From Acidovorax sp. SUPP3334 (GTDB lineage Bacteria > Pseudomonadota > Gammaproteobacteria > Burkholderiales > Burkholderiaceae_C): a stretch of 64,000 nucleotides of DNA. A program made the translations under genes and the position numbers. Every line of letters starts with the position of its first letter. Within the stretch, counting starts at the first letter, position 1. Positions 17,831-26,857 of this stretch are shown one piece after another. The stretch covers positions 62,001-126,000 of the forward strand of contig NZ_BQXQ01000009.1 in assembly GCF_030159055.1 (NCBI RefSeq). The letters run 5' to 3'. The notes under the pieces were generated by a model that was given only the letters and a program-made list of their open reading frames with translations, was not told where the DNA came from and did no database searches.

Positions 17831-18631
17831 ATGCAAACTTTGTGGAATGAATGGCGCGCGATCTGGAGTGCGCGCTCCTTGGTGTGGGTTCTTGTACAAC
17901 GCGAGGTGGCCGCGCGCCACGCAGGTACTGCGGTTGGCGTGCTGTGGCCTTACCTCCAGCCTCTTTTGACGGTAGCTGCCTACTACTTGGTTTTCGACGT
18001 CGTTTTTTCCATGCGACTGGGCGAAGGAGCGCCGACGCATGCCGTCGGTACTTTCCTGGTCGTGGGCGCATTGCCCTGGATGGCTTTTTGCGACGCTGTC
18101 TCGCGAGGAATGAACAGCCTCATTGAGGCGGGCAGCATGCTGCAGAAAAATCCCCTGCCTCCCGTGCTTTTCACGACCCGCTCGGTGCTGGCCAGTGCGG
18201 TAATTTTTGGCCCGCTGCTTTGCCTGGTGGCCTTGGCATACACACCGTTGCACGGTTTTCGACCCGCGATGCTCGCTCTGCTGCCATTGATGGCGCTGCA
18301 ATTGGTGCTTTGCGTACTGCTCGGTTATCTGCTGGCCATCCTGGCGGCTGCGCTGAGGGACACGGTTCAGATCGTGGGATTTCTGCTGTCGGTGGGAATT
18401 TATCTCACCCCCATTCTTTTTCCGCTGGCGATGTTTCCTGCCAACTGGCGCTGGGTGCTCTGGCTGAACCCGATGACCGCACTGGTGATCGGCTACCAAC
18501 AGGTGCTTCTGCAAGGCAATTGGCCGCCAGTAAGTGTGTGGGTGGCGGGTCTGGTGTGGCTGGTGGTTTTGGCATTGGCTCTCAACATCTTGGTCAAGCG
18601 CAGCCGCGATCAGTTGGTGGACTGGCTATGA
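17831..18631 (+). CDS. wzm: Polysaccharide ABC exporter permease (Wzm type)
   Basis: 266 residues with about six membrane helices, ABC-2 permease fold. The N-terminal LVQREVAARHAGTAVGVLWPYLQPLLT pattern is typical of O-antigen and teichoic acid exporters. With the ATPase encoded by the overlapping next gene it would move a lipid-linked glycan across the inner membrane. The stop overlaps the wzt start as ATGA. Confidence 0.9.
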   Translation: MQTLWNEWRAIWSARSLVWVLVQREVAARHAGTAVGVLWPYLQPLLTVAAYYLVFDVVFSMRLGEGAPTHAVGTFLVVGALPWMAFCDAVSRGMNSLIEAGSMLQKNPLPPVLFTTRSVLASAVIFGPLLCLVALAYTPLHGFRPAMLALLPLMALQLVLCVLLGYLLAILAAALRDTVQIVGFLLSVGIYLTPILFPLAMFPANWRWVLWLNPMTALVIGYQQVLLQGNWPPVSVWVAGLVWLVVLALALNILVKRSRDQLVDWL

Positions 18632-19962
18632 CGAACGTTCAACGCACTTCCGAGATCGTCCTGAAGGTGAAGAACGTCGGTAAAGAATATCGACTCTACG
18701 CCTCACCCCGCCAACGCCTCAAATCCTTGATCACCGGCCGGTCTGCACACCGCAGCCACTGGGCGTTGCGCGATGTGTCGTTCGAACTGCAGCGGGGCCA
18801 GTGCATCGGTGTGATCGGCGACAACGGTGCTGGTAAAAGCTCGCTGCTCAAGTTGCTGGCGGGCACGCTACAGCCATCGACCGGCTCGATCGAGCGGGTG
18901 GGCCGGGTGACTGCCATTCTGGAACTGGGCGCAGGCTTTCATCCCGACTTCAGTGGCCGCGACAACCTGTACTTCGGCGGTAGCCTGATCGGGATCGACC
19001 GCGAAGAGATGCAGCGGCTCGAGCCGGAGATCATCGAGTTCTGCGAATTGGGCGAGGCGCTGGACCGACCGGTCAAGACTTATTCGTCAGGAATGTCGGT
19101 CCGGCTGGCATTTGCGTTGGTGACCGCCGTTCAGCCCGACGTGCTGATCATCGATGAGGCGCTGGCGGTGGGCGATCAGCATTTTCAGAAGAAATGCGTG
19201 GACCGCATCATGGCGTTCCGCAACGCCGGCTGCACCATCCTGTTCTGCTCGCACAGTCCGTACCATATTCGCCACCTGTGCGATCTGGCGCTGTGGCTCG
19301 ATGGAGGGCATGTCAAGCAGTTCGGCCTGACCGAGCCGGTGCTTGGCGCCTATGACGTGCACTCTCGACTGCGCAATGCGGAGACGATGCATGAAATGGC
19401 CGGGCAGGACGGTGCCAGCGATGCGCCGGCTCCCGACAATGGCGCGCCACTCGACGGCGACGATGTTTCTGCTGGGGCGGGGGAAGCGACAGCGAACGCC
19501 ACTTCTGCAGGCCGCCGTCAACGCAACGGCAATGTCCCGGCCCGCGACGATGGCTCCGCTCGCATTCTTTCGGTCGATATCGGAAACCTGGGTGAACCGC
19601 AGGCCGGTTGCTACGGCCGGCTGTCCGGAAAAGACCTGGTCGCCACCATCCTCGTGCGGGGCCGCGGAAGCGAGCAGCCCAATGTCGGCTTCATGATCGA
19701 GCAGTCCAAGGGGGTCGGCATTACGTCCCTGGCGACCCACGAAGAGGGGGCGGCACCCGTGTCGCTGGGCGATGGTCTGTGGCGTTCGGTGCTCACGTTT
19801 CCCAACCTTCCGCTGCACAGCGGCGACTACGTCATCAGCGCGTTTCTTTTCGATGAGAGCGGACTGGTGGTGTATGACGAGTGGTTTCAGTTCCTGAACT
19901 TCAATTGGGTGTCGCCGACGCTCATGCCGGGGCTGGTGAAATTGCCGCACCGCTGGGAATGA
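18628..19962 (+). CDS. wzt: Polysaccharide ABC exporter ATPase with glycan-binding C-domain (Wzt type)
   Basis: 444 residues. Nucleotide-binding domain with Walker A GDNGAGKSS (64-72), signature YSSGMSVRLAF (from 152) and Walker B DVLIIDEALAVGD. A polar linker of about 50 residues leads to a beta-sandwich Wzt_C-like domain (about 295-440). In related exporters that domain recognises a modified non-reducing end of the O-polysaccharide, which fits the methyltransferases encoded just downstream. The start at 18628 overlaps wzm by 4 bp. Confidence 0.92.
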   Translation: MTNVQRTSEIVLKVKNVGKEYRLYASPRQRLKSLITGRSAHRSHWALRDVSFELQRGQCIGVIGDNGAGKSSLLKLLAGTLQPSTGSIERVGRVTAILELGAGFHPDFSGRDNLYFGGSLIGIDREEMQRLEPEIIEFCELGEALDRPVKTYSSGMSVRLAFALVTAVQPDVLIIDEALAVGDQHFQKKCVDRIMAFRNAGCTILFCSHSPYHIRHLCDLALWLDGGHVKQFGLTEPVLGAYDVHSRLRNAETMHEMAGQDGASDAPAPDNGAPLDGDDVSAGAGEATANATSAGRRQRNGNVPARDDGSARILSVDIGNLGEPQAGCYGRLSGKDLVATILVRGRGSEQPNVGFMIEQSKGVGITSLATHEEGAAPVSLGDGLWRSVLTFPNLPLHSGDYVISAFLFDESGLVVYDEWFQFLNFNWVSPTLMPGLVKLPHRWE

Positions 19963-20040
19963 GACCCGGCGATTCGCTGCGGATCATTGCGGATCGCTGG
20001 GTTCAGCATCGAAGGCGGGCATTCATCATCTGGGTTGAGT

Positions 20041-20098
20041 GCTATGTTTTTAATAGCAATATGCCCTAGTAGAATATGCGCTGGAGCCTTTTTATGCC
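20041..20098 (+). repeat. Dispersed palindromic repeat, copy A (intergenic)
   Basis: Module GCTATGTTTTTAATAGC (terminal inverted repeats GCTAT/ATAGC) followed by CCCTAGTAGAATATGCGC and TGGAGCCTTTTTATGCC. The second module matches copy C at 21 of 24 positions. This is the only one of six copies in the window that touches no coding sequence; it lies between wzt and the first methyltransferase gene. Confidence 0.8.
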
Positions 20099-20148
20099 AA
20101 TGAAGTTCGCATGCCTTTTCGGCACGGTCTTCACCCGGCCCTTTACCC

Positions 20149-21039
20149 ATGAATGACTTGACCGCCCCTTCTCAAACAGCCGCCGAGTGGCTGGCCCGTG
20201 GACAGCAGCACCTGGAGCGCGGCGAACGTGCGCTGGCCGCAGAGGCTTTGCGCCATGCCTTGCAGGATCGCGAAACGCGCCTGACGGCGCACCAGTTGAT
20301 CGAGCAGCACACCCTGCCAGGTGCCTTCTCTCAGATGATGGGGCTGAACTGCGAGATCTCGCGCGCGGACGACATCTTCCGTTTCTTCGAGGGTCACCCC
20401 TCCAGCACCAACCCGCTGCGCGACTACCTGGCGGATGGCTGGCGGACGCTTTCCGAGCTGATGGTGCTGCTGGAGGCCGTGGACCGGCCATTGCTCAAGA
20501 CCCGGCACTTCATGGAGTTTGCCAGTGGCCATGGCCGTTTCACGCGGCATTTGGTGAAGGCGCTGGGAGCGGAGCGCGTGACCGTTTCCGACGTGGTTCC
20601 GGACGCCATGCAGTTCGCACAGGGCACCTTCGGCGTGCGCAGTGTTCTTTCTTCCACCGTGCCGGAAGACGTGGTTTGGGACCAGAAGTACGACGTGGTG
20701 TTCGTGCTGTCGCTGTTCAGCCATTTGCCGCGCCGTACCTGGTCCCGCTGGCTGCAATGCCTGTACGAGGGCGTCGCCCCCGGTGGTGTTCTGGTGTTCT
20801 CCACCCATGGCTTGAAGGCGGCTGCGCATGACAGCGTTCCGCTGGACGACGAAGGCTTTTTCTTTGCGCCATCCAGCGAGTCCCAGGCGATCGATGTGCA
20901 GGAATACGGCACGGCCTTCACGTCCGAAGCGTTTGTCCTCGCGCGCATCGCCGAAACCGTGGGCATGGACCGGCTCATCCACCGGGTGCCGGTGCATTTT
21001 TGGAATCACCAGGACGCTTACGTACTGGCCAAGCCCTGA
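20149..21039 (+). CDS. SAM-dependent methyltransferase
   Basis: 296 residues. A helical N-terminal part (about 1-50, ARGQQHLERGERALAAEALRHAL, TPR-like) precedes a class I methyltransferase fold with motif I MEFASGHGRF, acidic VSDVVPDAM, and YDVVFVLSLFSHLPRRTW, then LYEGVAPGGVLVFSTHG. The second glycine-rich residue pattern is degenerate compared with classical motif I but retains the needed shape. Placed downstream of wzm/wzt, it may modify the exported glycan. Exact substrate unknown. Confidence 0.82.
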   Translation: MNDLTAPSQTAAEWLARGQQHLERGERALAAEALRHALQDRETRLTAHQLIEQHTLPGAFSQMMGLNCEISRADDIFRFFEGHPSSTNPLRDYLADGWRTLSELMVLLEAVDRPLLKTRHFMEFASGHGRFTRHLVKALGAERVTVSDVVPDAMQFAQGTFGVRSVLSSTVPEDVVWDQKYDVVFVLSLFSHLPRRTWSRWLQCLYEGVAPGGVLVFSTHGLKAAAHDSVPLDDEGFFFAPSSESQAIDVQEYGTAFTSEAFVLARIAETVGMDRLIHRVPVHFWNHQDAYVLAKP

Positions 21040-21105
21040 AGGCTTGCCGGCTGATGGCTCCCCGGTGCTCTGCTTTCTCTTTCTTTCCGCGATAGGCGCC
21101 TGCCC

Positions 21106-21963
21106 ATGACCACCTTGTTCGATCGCATCCAGCAACGATTCTGGGGACCGCCCCAGTGGGATGCCGAACGCATCTCGGACGAATGGTTCCGGGCGCATTT
21201 CCACTACGCCGCCGACGTCGTCCAGCATTGGCTGGGCTCCGCGCTGGACGTGAAAACTGCGAGGCTGCTCAATTTCGGATGCGGCGATGGCATCACGGAT
21301 CTGGCCCTGGCTTTGCGGCATGGAGCGACGGCGATCCATGGCATCGACATCCGGCAGGAGTATTCCAAATTGCCGCGCATCGCCAGGGAGCAACTGGGCC
21401 TTCGCCGCGTCCCCAAGGCCTTGAGCTTTGAAACCATCGCACCCGCCACGCCATTGGCCGGGCGGAGGCCTGTCGACGGAATTTTCAGTTGGTCCACCTT
21501 CGAGCACGTGAGCAAGGACCAACTCGAGCCCATTGCCCGCGATCTCTATGCCGCATTGAATCCCGGGGGCGTGTTCTTCCTGCAGATCGAGCCGCTGTAC
21601 TTTTCGCCGTTCGGTTCGCACCTGCGGCGCTATGACGACGTTCCGTGGCATCACCTGCTCGTCAGCGACGAAGAGCTCTGGGCCATCATCCAGGCGCATG
21701 AAGGACCGATCGACGGCGCCGAGCGGGATTTTGGTTTCGACGACTTCGGGGTCGAGGGATACAAGAGGTTTGTCTTCAATGAGTACAAGACTTTGAACCG
21801 GCTGACGGCGGACGAACTCGTCGCCTTGATGACCCAGGTGGGATTCCACGTCATCCGCCAGGAGCGCCGCAGTTTGGAGATGGCGGTTCCACCAGCTTTG
21901 CAGGACAAGTATCCGCAAGAGCTGCTCCTCAACAACGAGATCTTTTTGCTGCTGGGTAAATGA
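21106..21963 (+). CDS. SAM-dependent methyltransferase
   Basis: 285 residues. Class I methyltransferase with motif I LLNFGCGDGITDLALAL (about 53-69), post-I IHGIDIRQEY, and GIFSWSTFEHVSKDQL, followed by LYAALNPGGVFFLQIEPLYFSPFG. The C-terminal third (WHHLLVSDEELWAII to EIFLLLGK) is family-specific. Follows the previous methyltransferase by 66 bp and ends in a shared terminator. Likely glycan or lipid-carrier modification, inferred from the neighbourhood. Confidence 0.83.
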   Translation: MTTLFDRIQQRFWGPPQWDAERISDEWFRAHFHYAADVVQHWLGSALDVKTARLLNFGCGDGITDLALALRHGATAIHGIDIRQEYSKLPRIAREQLGLRRVPKALSFETIAPATPLAGRRPVDGIFSWSTFEHVSKDQLEPIARDLYAALNPGGVFFLQIEPLYFSPFGSHLRRYDDVPWHHLLVSDEELWAIIQAHEGPIDGAERDFGFDDFGVEGYKRFVFNEYKTLNRLTADELVALMTQVGFHVIRQERRSLEMAVPPALQDKYPQELLLNNEIFLLLGK

Positions 21964-22051
21964 TCGATGGCCATCATCTGATGGTTGCGTGAGGTTGCCG
22001 CGGCGTGCCGGTTCGCACAGCCCGCCGACTGCGCTTGTCATCTCGCCAATT

Positions 22052-22083
22052 AAAAGGGCTGCCATTTCTGGCAGCCCTTTTTA
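22052..22083. terminator. Bidirectional intrinsic terminator
   Basis: Perfect 13-bp stem AAAAGGGCTGCCA / TGGCAGCCCTTTT with a TTTC loop and T/A-rich flanks on both sides. It lies between convergent genes, the methyltransferase ending at 21963 and the large transferase ending at 22105. Confidence 0.93.
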
Positions 22084-22104
22084 CTGTTGCGACAGACCGT
22101 GCGG

Positions 22105-25100
22105 TCAGGCCTGCAGCCAGTTTTTGACCCGTCGTTGCCAATGCGCTGGAATGCGTTGGGCAACGCCGCGCAGCACTGGCAAGGACCGCAGATACACCAC
22201 CGCGGAAAGCACGCCGGACTTGGCGGCAGCGGCGGGAGTGGCTTGCGGCAGGTATTGCTGCAGGTCGGCCATGGCGATGGATTGCAGGGGTGTCGGGAGC
22301 GCAATGTTCTCCAGGTAGTCCGATTCGTAGCGGAAAGGCGCGGCGTTTGACGCATGCAGCGCGGGGGCATCGGGCTGCGACTCTGCCAAGGCCGGCGCCT
22401 CGCCCGTGGCGAATTGCTGGTCGCGAACTTGACTGAACCAGGCCAGCCATTGGGCAGGGGTCGCATCCCAGGGGTGGACCCAGCTCCAGGGCCGTCCGGA
22501 CAAGCGTTCGGCGAATGCGCCGATGTCGGGTACCACCACCGGCAGGCCGGCCAGCAGAGCGGCGCTCAGCGTGTAGCTGTAGGTCTCTGGCCACTGCGCA
22601 GGGAACCAGACCAGGTCCGGCTCCAGCCATTGCAGCAGGCCCGGCAGGTCCTTTTCTTCGTATTCCCCGTGAATCGTCAGGCGCGCACGCGGCTGTGTCT
22701 GCAGATGTCGGTAGCCGTAGCCGATCAGGTGAAAGTCCACCAGGGCATTGCGGCGCGCTGCTTCGATGGCAACGGCCTCCAGGACATCCGCGCCCTTGAT
22801 GGCACTGAGCGCACCGATCACGACGACCTTGAGCCGCTGGCCCGGCAGCAGCGTGCGCGGTGCGGGCACAGGCAGCGACGCGCTGTCCGGCAGGTCGGTG
22901 TGCGGCACTGCATGCACGTGCGCCGCAGGCGCAAAGCCGGCAATGCGCCGAGCCGTGTCGTGGCTGGGCGCCAGCACGCGGCGTGCGCCGGTGAGCAGTC
23001 GGGCATTCGCACCGCGCCACTCGGCGACGGTGCCGCCCATGGGCGAGTGCATGTCGGGGGCGCAGCACTTGCACTGCCCGGGACCGATCTCGCCCGCGTA
23101 CCGGTTGGTCGCGTCGGTCATCGAGATGTGGGTGCAGTAGCTGTAGTAGTCGTGCGCGGTGAAGTCGTACGGCACATCCAGCAGGTGCGGGATGTTGCGC
23201 ACCTCCTGGCCATGTCCGAGCAAATGGTGGAAGTGCACATGGCGCACGCCCAGCTGCCTCAGGACGCCGAGCAGATCGTCGTACTGGTCGTTCAGGCGGA
23301 ACGTGAGCTCGAAGCCTTCATCTGCGCTCGCCATGCGCAGCCGCACGCTGTGTCCGGGAGCCGGCGTGAGGGTCAGGAACGTGGCCTGGTCCGCCAGGTA
23401 AGAGGCCAGTTCACGGACGTGCCGGACGGTGCCACCCGCGCGGTCGTGCAACACGGCGAGAACGGCCGGCACCCCGGCTTCGGCCATGCGGGCGACGTCG
23501 AGTGCCAGGCGGTATGGCTGCGCCGGATCGGCCTGCACGAACGCGTGCACGTCGCGTTCGTAGCGGGGGTGCAGGCGGCGCAGGGTTTCCATGGCGGCCA
23601 GTTCACGCGGGCTCTTGCTGTCGCCGAAGCTGACCCCGCCGGTGTGCAGCACGAAGGTGTCCAGCAGGTGCAGATTGCGCCAGCCGGCGGCGTGCGCGCG
23701 CTGGCAGAAATCGTTCTCTTCGCCGTAGCCTTTGCCGAAGTGCTCGGTGTCGAACAGGCCCAGCTGCACCAGGCAGTCGCGCCGGATGTACATGCAGAAC
23801 CCGACGCCCGTGGGTACGTCCACCACCGCGCCCGGGTTGGTCGCGGCACACAGCGCGTCCAGGCGTGCCGTGTCGTAGCCCGCAGGCAGATCGTTGTCCT
23901 TGCAAAAGCGCGGATAGCTGCAGATGGTGGCGTTGTTGGAGAACGGGGTGACCGAGGCCACCTTGGCATCGCCATACGCCGCCCGGCGGATCCGATCGAG
24001 CCAGTCGTTCGCGACTTCGGTGTCGCTGTTGAGCAGCAGCACGTCGTTGGTGCCGCTCAAAGCCATGCCGCGGTTGACGGTGCCGACGAAGCCGAGGTTC
24101 TCCTCGTTTTCGAGCAGCATGATGCGCTCGTCCTGCGTGGCCCGCTCGCGCAGCCAGGCAGTCACTTCAGGCTCGGGGCTGGCATCGTTGATGACGATCA
24201 GGCGATAGGCGGTGGCACAAGGGCTGGCCAAGACCGAATCGACGCACATCTGCGTGTCCGCCAGGCCGCGGTAGACCGGGACGATCACGTCCACGGGGTG
24301 CGACGGTGGCGTGACTTGCACAGGCCCCTGCGCCGTGGTCGCGGCATGCTTGGGCGCGCGTCCCAGAAGACGGTCCAGGCGCATCTTGGTATGGACCAGG
24401 GGACGGGTGGCGCGGAACACGGTGGAGTTTTCGATGGTTTTCAAATGGTGGGTGAGGGCGCCGTAGTCGTGCTGCAGGCGACCCAGTTCATGTTGCAAGC
24501 GGGTGGCATTGCGCTGGAACTGCGCGGATTCCAATTGCAGGTCGGCCCGCTGGCGCAGCAGCGTTTCGGTGCTGCTCTTGAGGGTTTGGTTGTGCTCCTG
24601 GAGGGCCTGGTTGTGGTATTCCAGCGTGCGCTTGTCGCCTTCCAGGGCGTCTTTCTGATCGCCCAGCGCCCGCTTTTCGCGTTCGAGCGCCTCACGGGTT
24701 TCGCGCAACCGCTGCTCCGCGTCGCGGTGAGCCTGGGCGACGTCCTTTTCCAGGGTGGAGATGCGATCTTGCAAAGGGAAGACGGCATTGGAAAGCGCCA
24801 GGTAGTCGGCCGACATGGGCCAACCCAGTTCGATGTCCAGCATGGCCCCCTCGCCACCGTGGGCGGTGAGGATCTCTCGCGGAATCGGCAATTCCATCCA
24901 GGGGTCGTCCCCGGTCAGCAGCAACAAGGTGGCCGGAGAAGCGGCGGGCATGGGCTGTTCCCAGACGATCTGGCTGTGCGGAGCCTTGGCCAGCAGCGAC
25001 CGCGACGCGCTGTCCGCCTGCCACGTCCAGACGGCCTCGCCCTGGGCGTTGCGCAGCACGATGCCGTGCAGGTGCATGAACCCGGGGCGGTCTGCGGGGT

Positions 25101-25995
25101 CGAGCCGCACGTTGGTCAGGGGCGCGTCCATGCCAGGCAGGGCGAACCGGACCGTCTGGCGGTCACGGCCGATGATGCCGGTGGATGTCAGCTTTCGGTC
25201 TTCGGCATATTGGCCCGACTGGCCGAGATATAGCTGGGCAGTGAACAGGGCATGGGCGTCCTGTGCGTCTGCGACGCCACCCTGGTCTGCGGTGATCGCC
25301 TGCGCGGCAGGCTGCGCTGCCGCGATGAACTGGTAGGCCATGGCATCGGGCGCGATCAGCAGGTGCCGCGCCACGGCGGGGGGCAGCAGGTCGAACGCGG
25401 CCTTGAACTCGGACTCGGGCACTTCGCGGCGCACGGTGTCGATCTGGTCGACCGCCCAGCGCTGCTCACCGAGAAAACGCGCCAGAGACCGCCGGGTAAA
25501 GAAGCGAAGGTGGGTGCGGTCCAGCAAGCCTTCTTCGCGGTAGCGGAACTCGCCTTGCAGCAATTCCGCGATCAACCCGCAATAACCGGCGTTGGGTACT
25601 GAAATCAGCAGTTGGCCGCCGGGTGCCAGCAATTGGCGGCACTGCGCCAGGATTCCCTCGGGGCGCCGCAGGTGCTCCAGCACGTCGGCACACACGATGT
25701 AGTCGTACCGTTGCCCGGTAAAAAGGGTAACGAGATCGCAGGCCTCCAGATCGGCCACTTCGACGCGGCGATAGTGGGGGCGGGCATGATCCGCTTCGGC
25801 TTCGCTGAGCGTGACGCCGTCGCTGGTGCAGCCGCGTGTTTCTGCCAGGTATTGCCCGAGTGCGCCGCTGCCGCAGCCCAGGTCGAGCACCGTGGATCCC
25901 TCGCGGACAAGGCTCGCCAGCACGGAAAGAGAGGTGCGCTCGTCTTGCTTGATGGTGCGCAGATAGACGTGCAAATCCTCGATTGTTTGGGTCAT
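22105..25995 (-). CDS. Multidomain glycan enzyme: methyltransferase, coiled coil, GT2 and GT4-like domains
   Basis: 1296 residues, cytoplasmic. Order: class I methyltransferase (1-200, motif I VLDLGCGSG at 36-44); beta-rich domain (about 240-395, LDPADRPGFMHLHGIVLRNAQG); long coiled coil (about 408-520, repeated ALEREKRALGDQKDALEGDK-like heptads); GT2 glycosyltransferase (about 565-830, VIVPVYRG, LLLNSDTEV, GEENDFCQRA); GT4/GT-B-like transferase (about 848-1215, VVVIGALSAIKGADVLEAV, PETYSYTLSAALLAGLPVV). The start at 25995 is preferred over 26073, which would overlap the divergent gene. Probably extends and caps a surface glycan exported by Wzm/Wzt. A coiled-coil ruler role is a hypothesis. 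Confidence 0.85.
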   Translation of the reverse strand: MTQTIEDLHVYLRTIKQDERTSLSVLASLVREGSTVLDLGCGSGALGQYLAETRGCTSDGVTLSEAEADHARPHYRRVEVADLEACDLVTLFTGQRYDYIVCADVLEHLRRPEGILAQCRQLLAPGGQLLISVPNAGYCGLIAELLQGEFRYREEGLLDRTHLRFFTRRSLARFLGEQRWAVDQIDTVRREVPESEFKAAFDLLPPAVARHLLIAPDAMAYQFIAAAQPAAQAITADQGGVADAQDAHALFTAQLYLGQSGQYAEDRKLTSTGIIGRDRQTVRFALPGMDAPLTNVRLDPADRPGFMHLHGIVLRNAQGEAVWTWQADSASRSLLAKAPHSQIVWEQPMPAASPATLLLLTGDDPWMELPIPREILTAHGGEGAMLDIELGWPMSADYLALSNAVFPLQDRISTLEKDVAQAHRDAEQRLRETREALEREKRALGDQKDALEGDKRTLEYHNQALQEHNQTLKSSTETLLRQRADLQLESAQFQRNATRLQHELGRLQHDYGALTHHLKTIENSTVFRATRPLVHTKMRLDRLLGRAPKHAATTAQGPVQVTPPSHPVDVIVPVYRGLADTQMCVDSVLASPCATAYRLIVINDASPEPEVTAWLRERATQDERIMLLENEENLGFVGTVNRGMALSGTNDVLLLNSDTEVANDWLDRIRRAAYGDAKVASVTPFSNNATICSYPRFCKDNDLPAGYDTARLDALCAATNPGAVVDVPTGVGFCMYIRRDCLVQLGLFDTEHFGKGYGEENDFCQRAHAAGWRNLHLLDTFVLHTGGVSFGDSKSPRELAAMETLRRLHPRYERDVHAFVQADPAQPYRLALDVARMAEAGVPAVLAVLHDRAGGTVRHVRELASYLADQATFLTLTPAPGHSVRLRMASADEGFELTFRLNDQYDDLLGVLRQLGVRHVHFHHLLGHGQEVRNIPHLLDVPYDFTAHDYYSYCTHISMTDATNRYAGEIGPGQCKCCAPDMHSPMGGTVAEWRGANARLLTGARRVLAPSHDTARRIAGFAPAAHVHAVPHTDLPDSASLPVPAPRTLLPGQRLKVVVIGALSAIKGADVLEAVAIEAARRNALVDFHLIGYGYRHLQTQPRARLTIHGEYEEKDLPGLLQWLEPDLVWFPAQWPETYSYTLSAALLAGLPVVVPDIGAFAERLSGRPWSWVHPWDATPAQWLAWFSQVRDQQFATGEAPALAESQPDAPALHASNAAPFRYESDYLENIALPTPLQSIAMADLQQYLPQATPAAAAKSGVLSAVVYLRSLPVLRGVAQRIPAHWQRRVKNWLQA

Positions 25996-26071
25996 CCCGA
26001 GATTATGACGGGCGCATGGCAGCCGCCTGTTTGGCGGCCCGTTGTGCCGAGCAGACGACAATACGCGGTTC

Positions 26072-26857
26072 ATGACGTCCTATCCCCATGCAGAACCGGG
26101 CTTGGCAGCCTCGGTGATCAGCCACGGCCACGGCCGTTTGGTGCAGTCTTTGCTGCAGGATCTGGCACAGGGTTGCCAAGGCAGCGTGGCGCGGGTGGTG
26201 CTCACCCTGAACCTGCCGGAGGCAGAGCCTGTCGCTCCCGCCGGCGGGTGGCCATTCTTGCTGGAGATTCGCCGCAACGCCGCGCCTCTGGGCTTCGGGG
26301 CCAATCACAACCGCGCGCTGCGGGGCGCTGTGGAGCGCATGGTCTGCGTGCTGAACCCCGACGTCAGCTTGCGCGGGGGGAACCCGTTTCCCGCGCTGTG
26401 CGCGGCGGCTTCGCCAGCCGACGTGGGTTGCGCGTACCCCGAGCAGGTGGACGAGCGCGGCCAGGTCCAGGACGCCGAACGCGAGTTGCCGTCACCTGCC
26501 GCGCTCTGGCGCCGGCGGGTGCTGGGGCGGCGCGAGCGCCGCGTGGACTGGGTGAATGCGGCCTTCCTGGTGATGCGCCGGGAGGTGTGGGATGCGCTGG
26601 ACGGTTTCGATGAAAGGTATTTCATGTATTGCGAGGATGTGGATTTGAGCCTGCGGATGCGGCTGATGGGCCTGAGCCTGCAAAAGGCCGCGGTCCAGGT
26701 AGGCCACGTGGGCCAGCGCGACAGCCAGCGCCGCGCCGCGTACCTCGCATGGCATGTGCGCAGTCTGTGGCGTTTGTGGCGGTCGCCGGTGTATCGGCAG
26801 GCGAGATCTTTGTTACCAGTGGACACGGGCCGCGCACGTACCATCGGCGCTCCATGA
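26072..26857 (+). CDS. Family 2 glycosyltransferase (rhamnosyltransferase-like)
   Basis: 261 residues. GT2 fold with SVISHGHGRLV, GFGANHNRALR, the NPDV metal-binding motif, and the acceptor-side ERYFMYCEDVDLSLRMRLMG, all shared with WbbL-type rhamnosyltransferases. dTDP-rhamnose synthesis genes are at the window start, so a rhamnose donor is plausible. The gene is divergent from the large transferase (76 bp apart) and overlaps the next gene by 4 bp (ATGA). Confidence 0.87.
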   Translation: MTSYPHAEPGLAASVISHGHGRLVQSLLQDLAQGCQGSVARVVLTLNLPEAEPVAPAGGWPFLLEIRRNAAPLGFGANHNRALRGAVERMVCVLNPDVSLRGGNPFPALCAAASPADVGCAYPEQVDERGQVQDAERELPSPAALWRRRVLGRRERRVDWVNAAFLVMRREVWDALDGFDERYFMYCEDVDLSLRMRLMGLSLQKAAVQVGHVGQRDSQRRAAYLAWHVRSLWRLWRSPVYRQARSLLPVDTGRARTIGAP

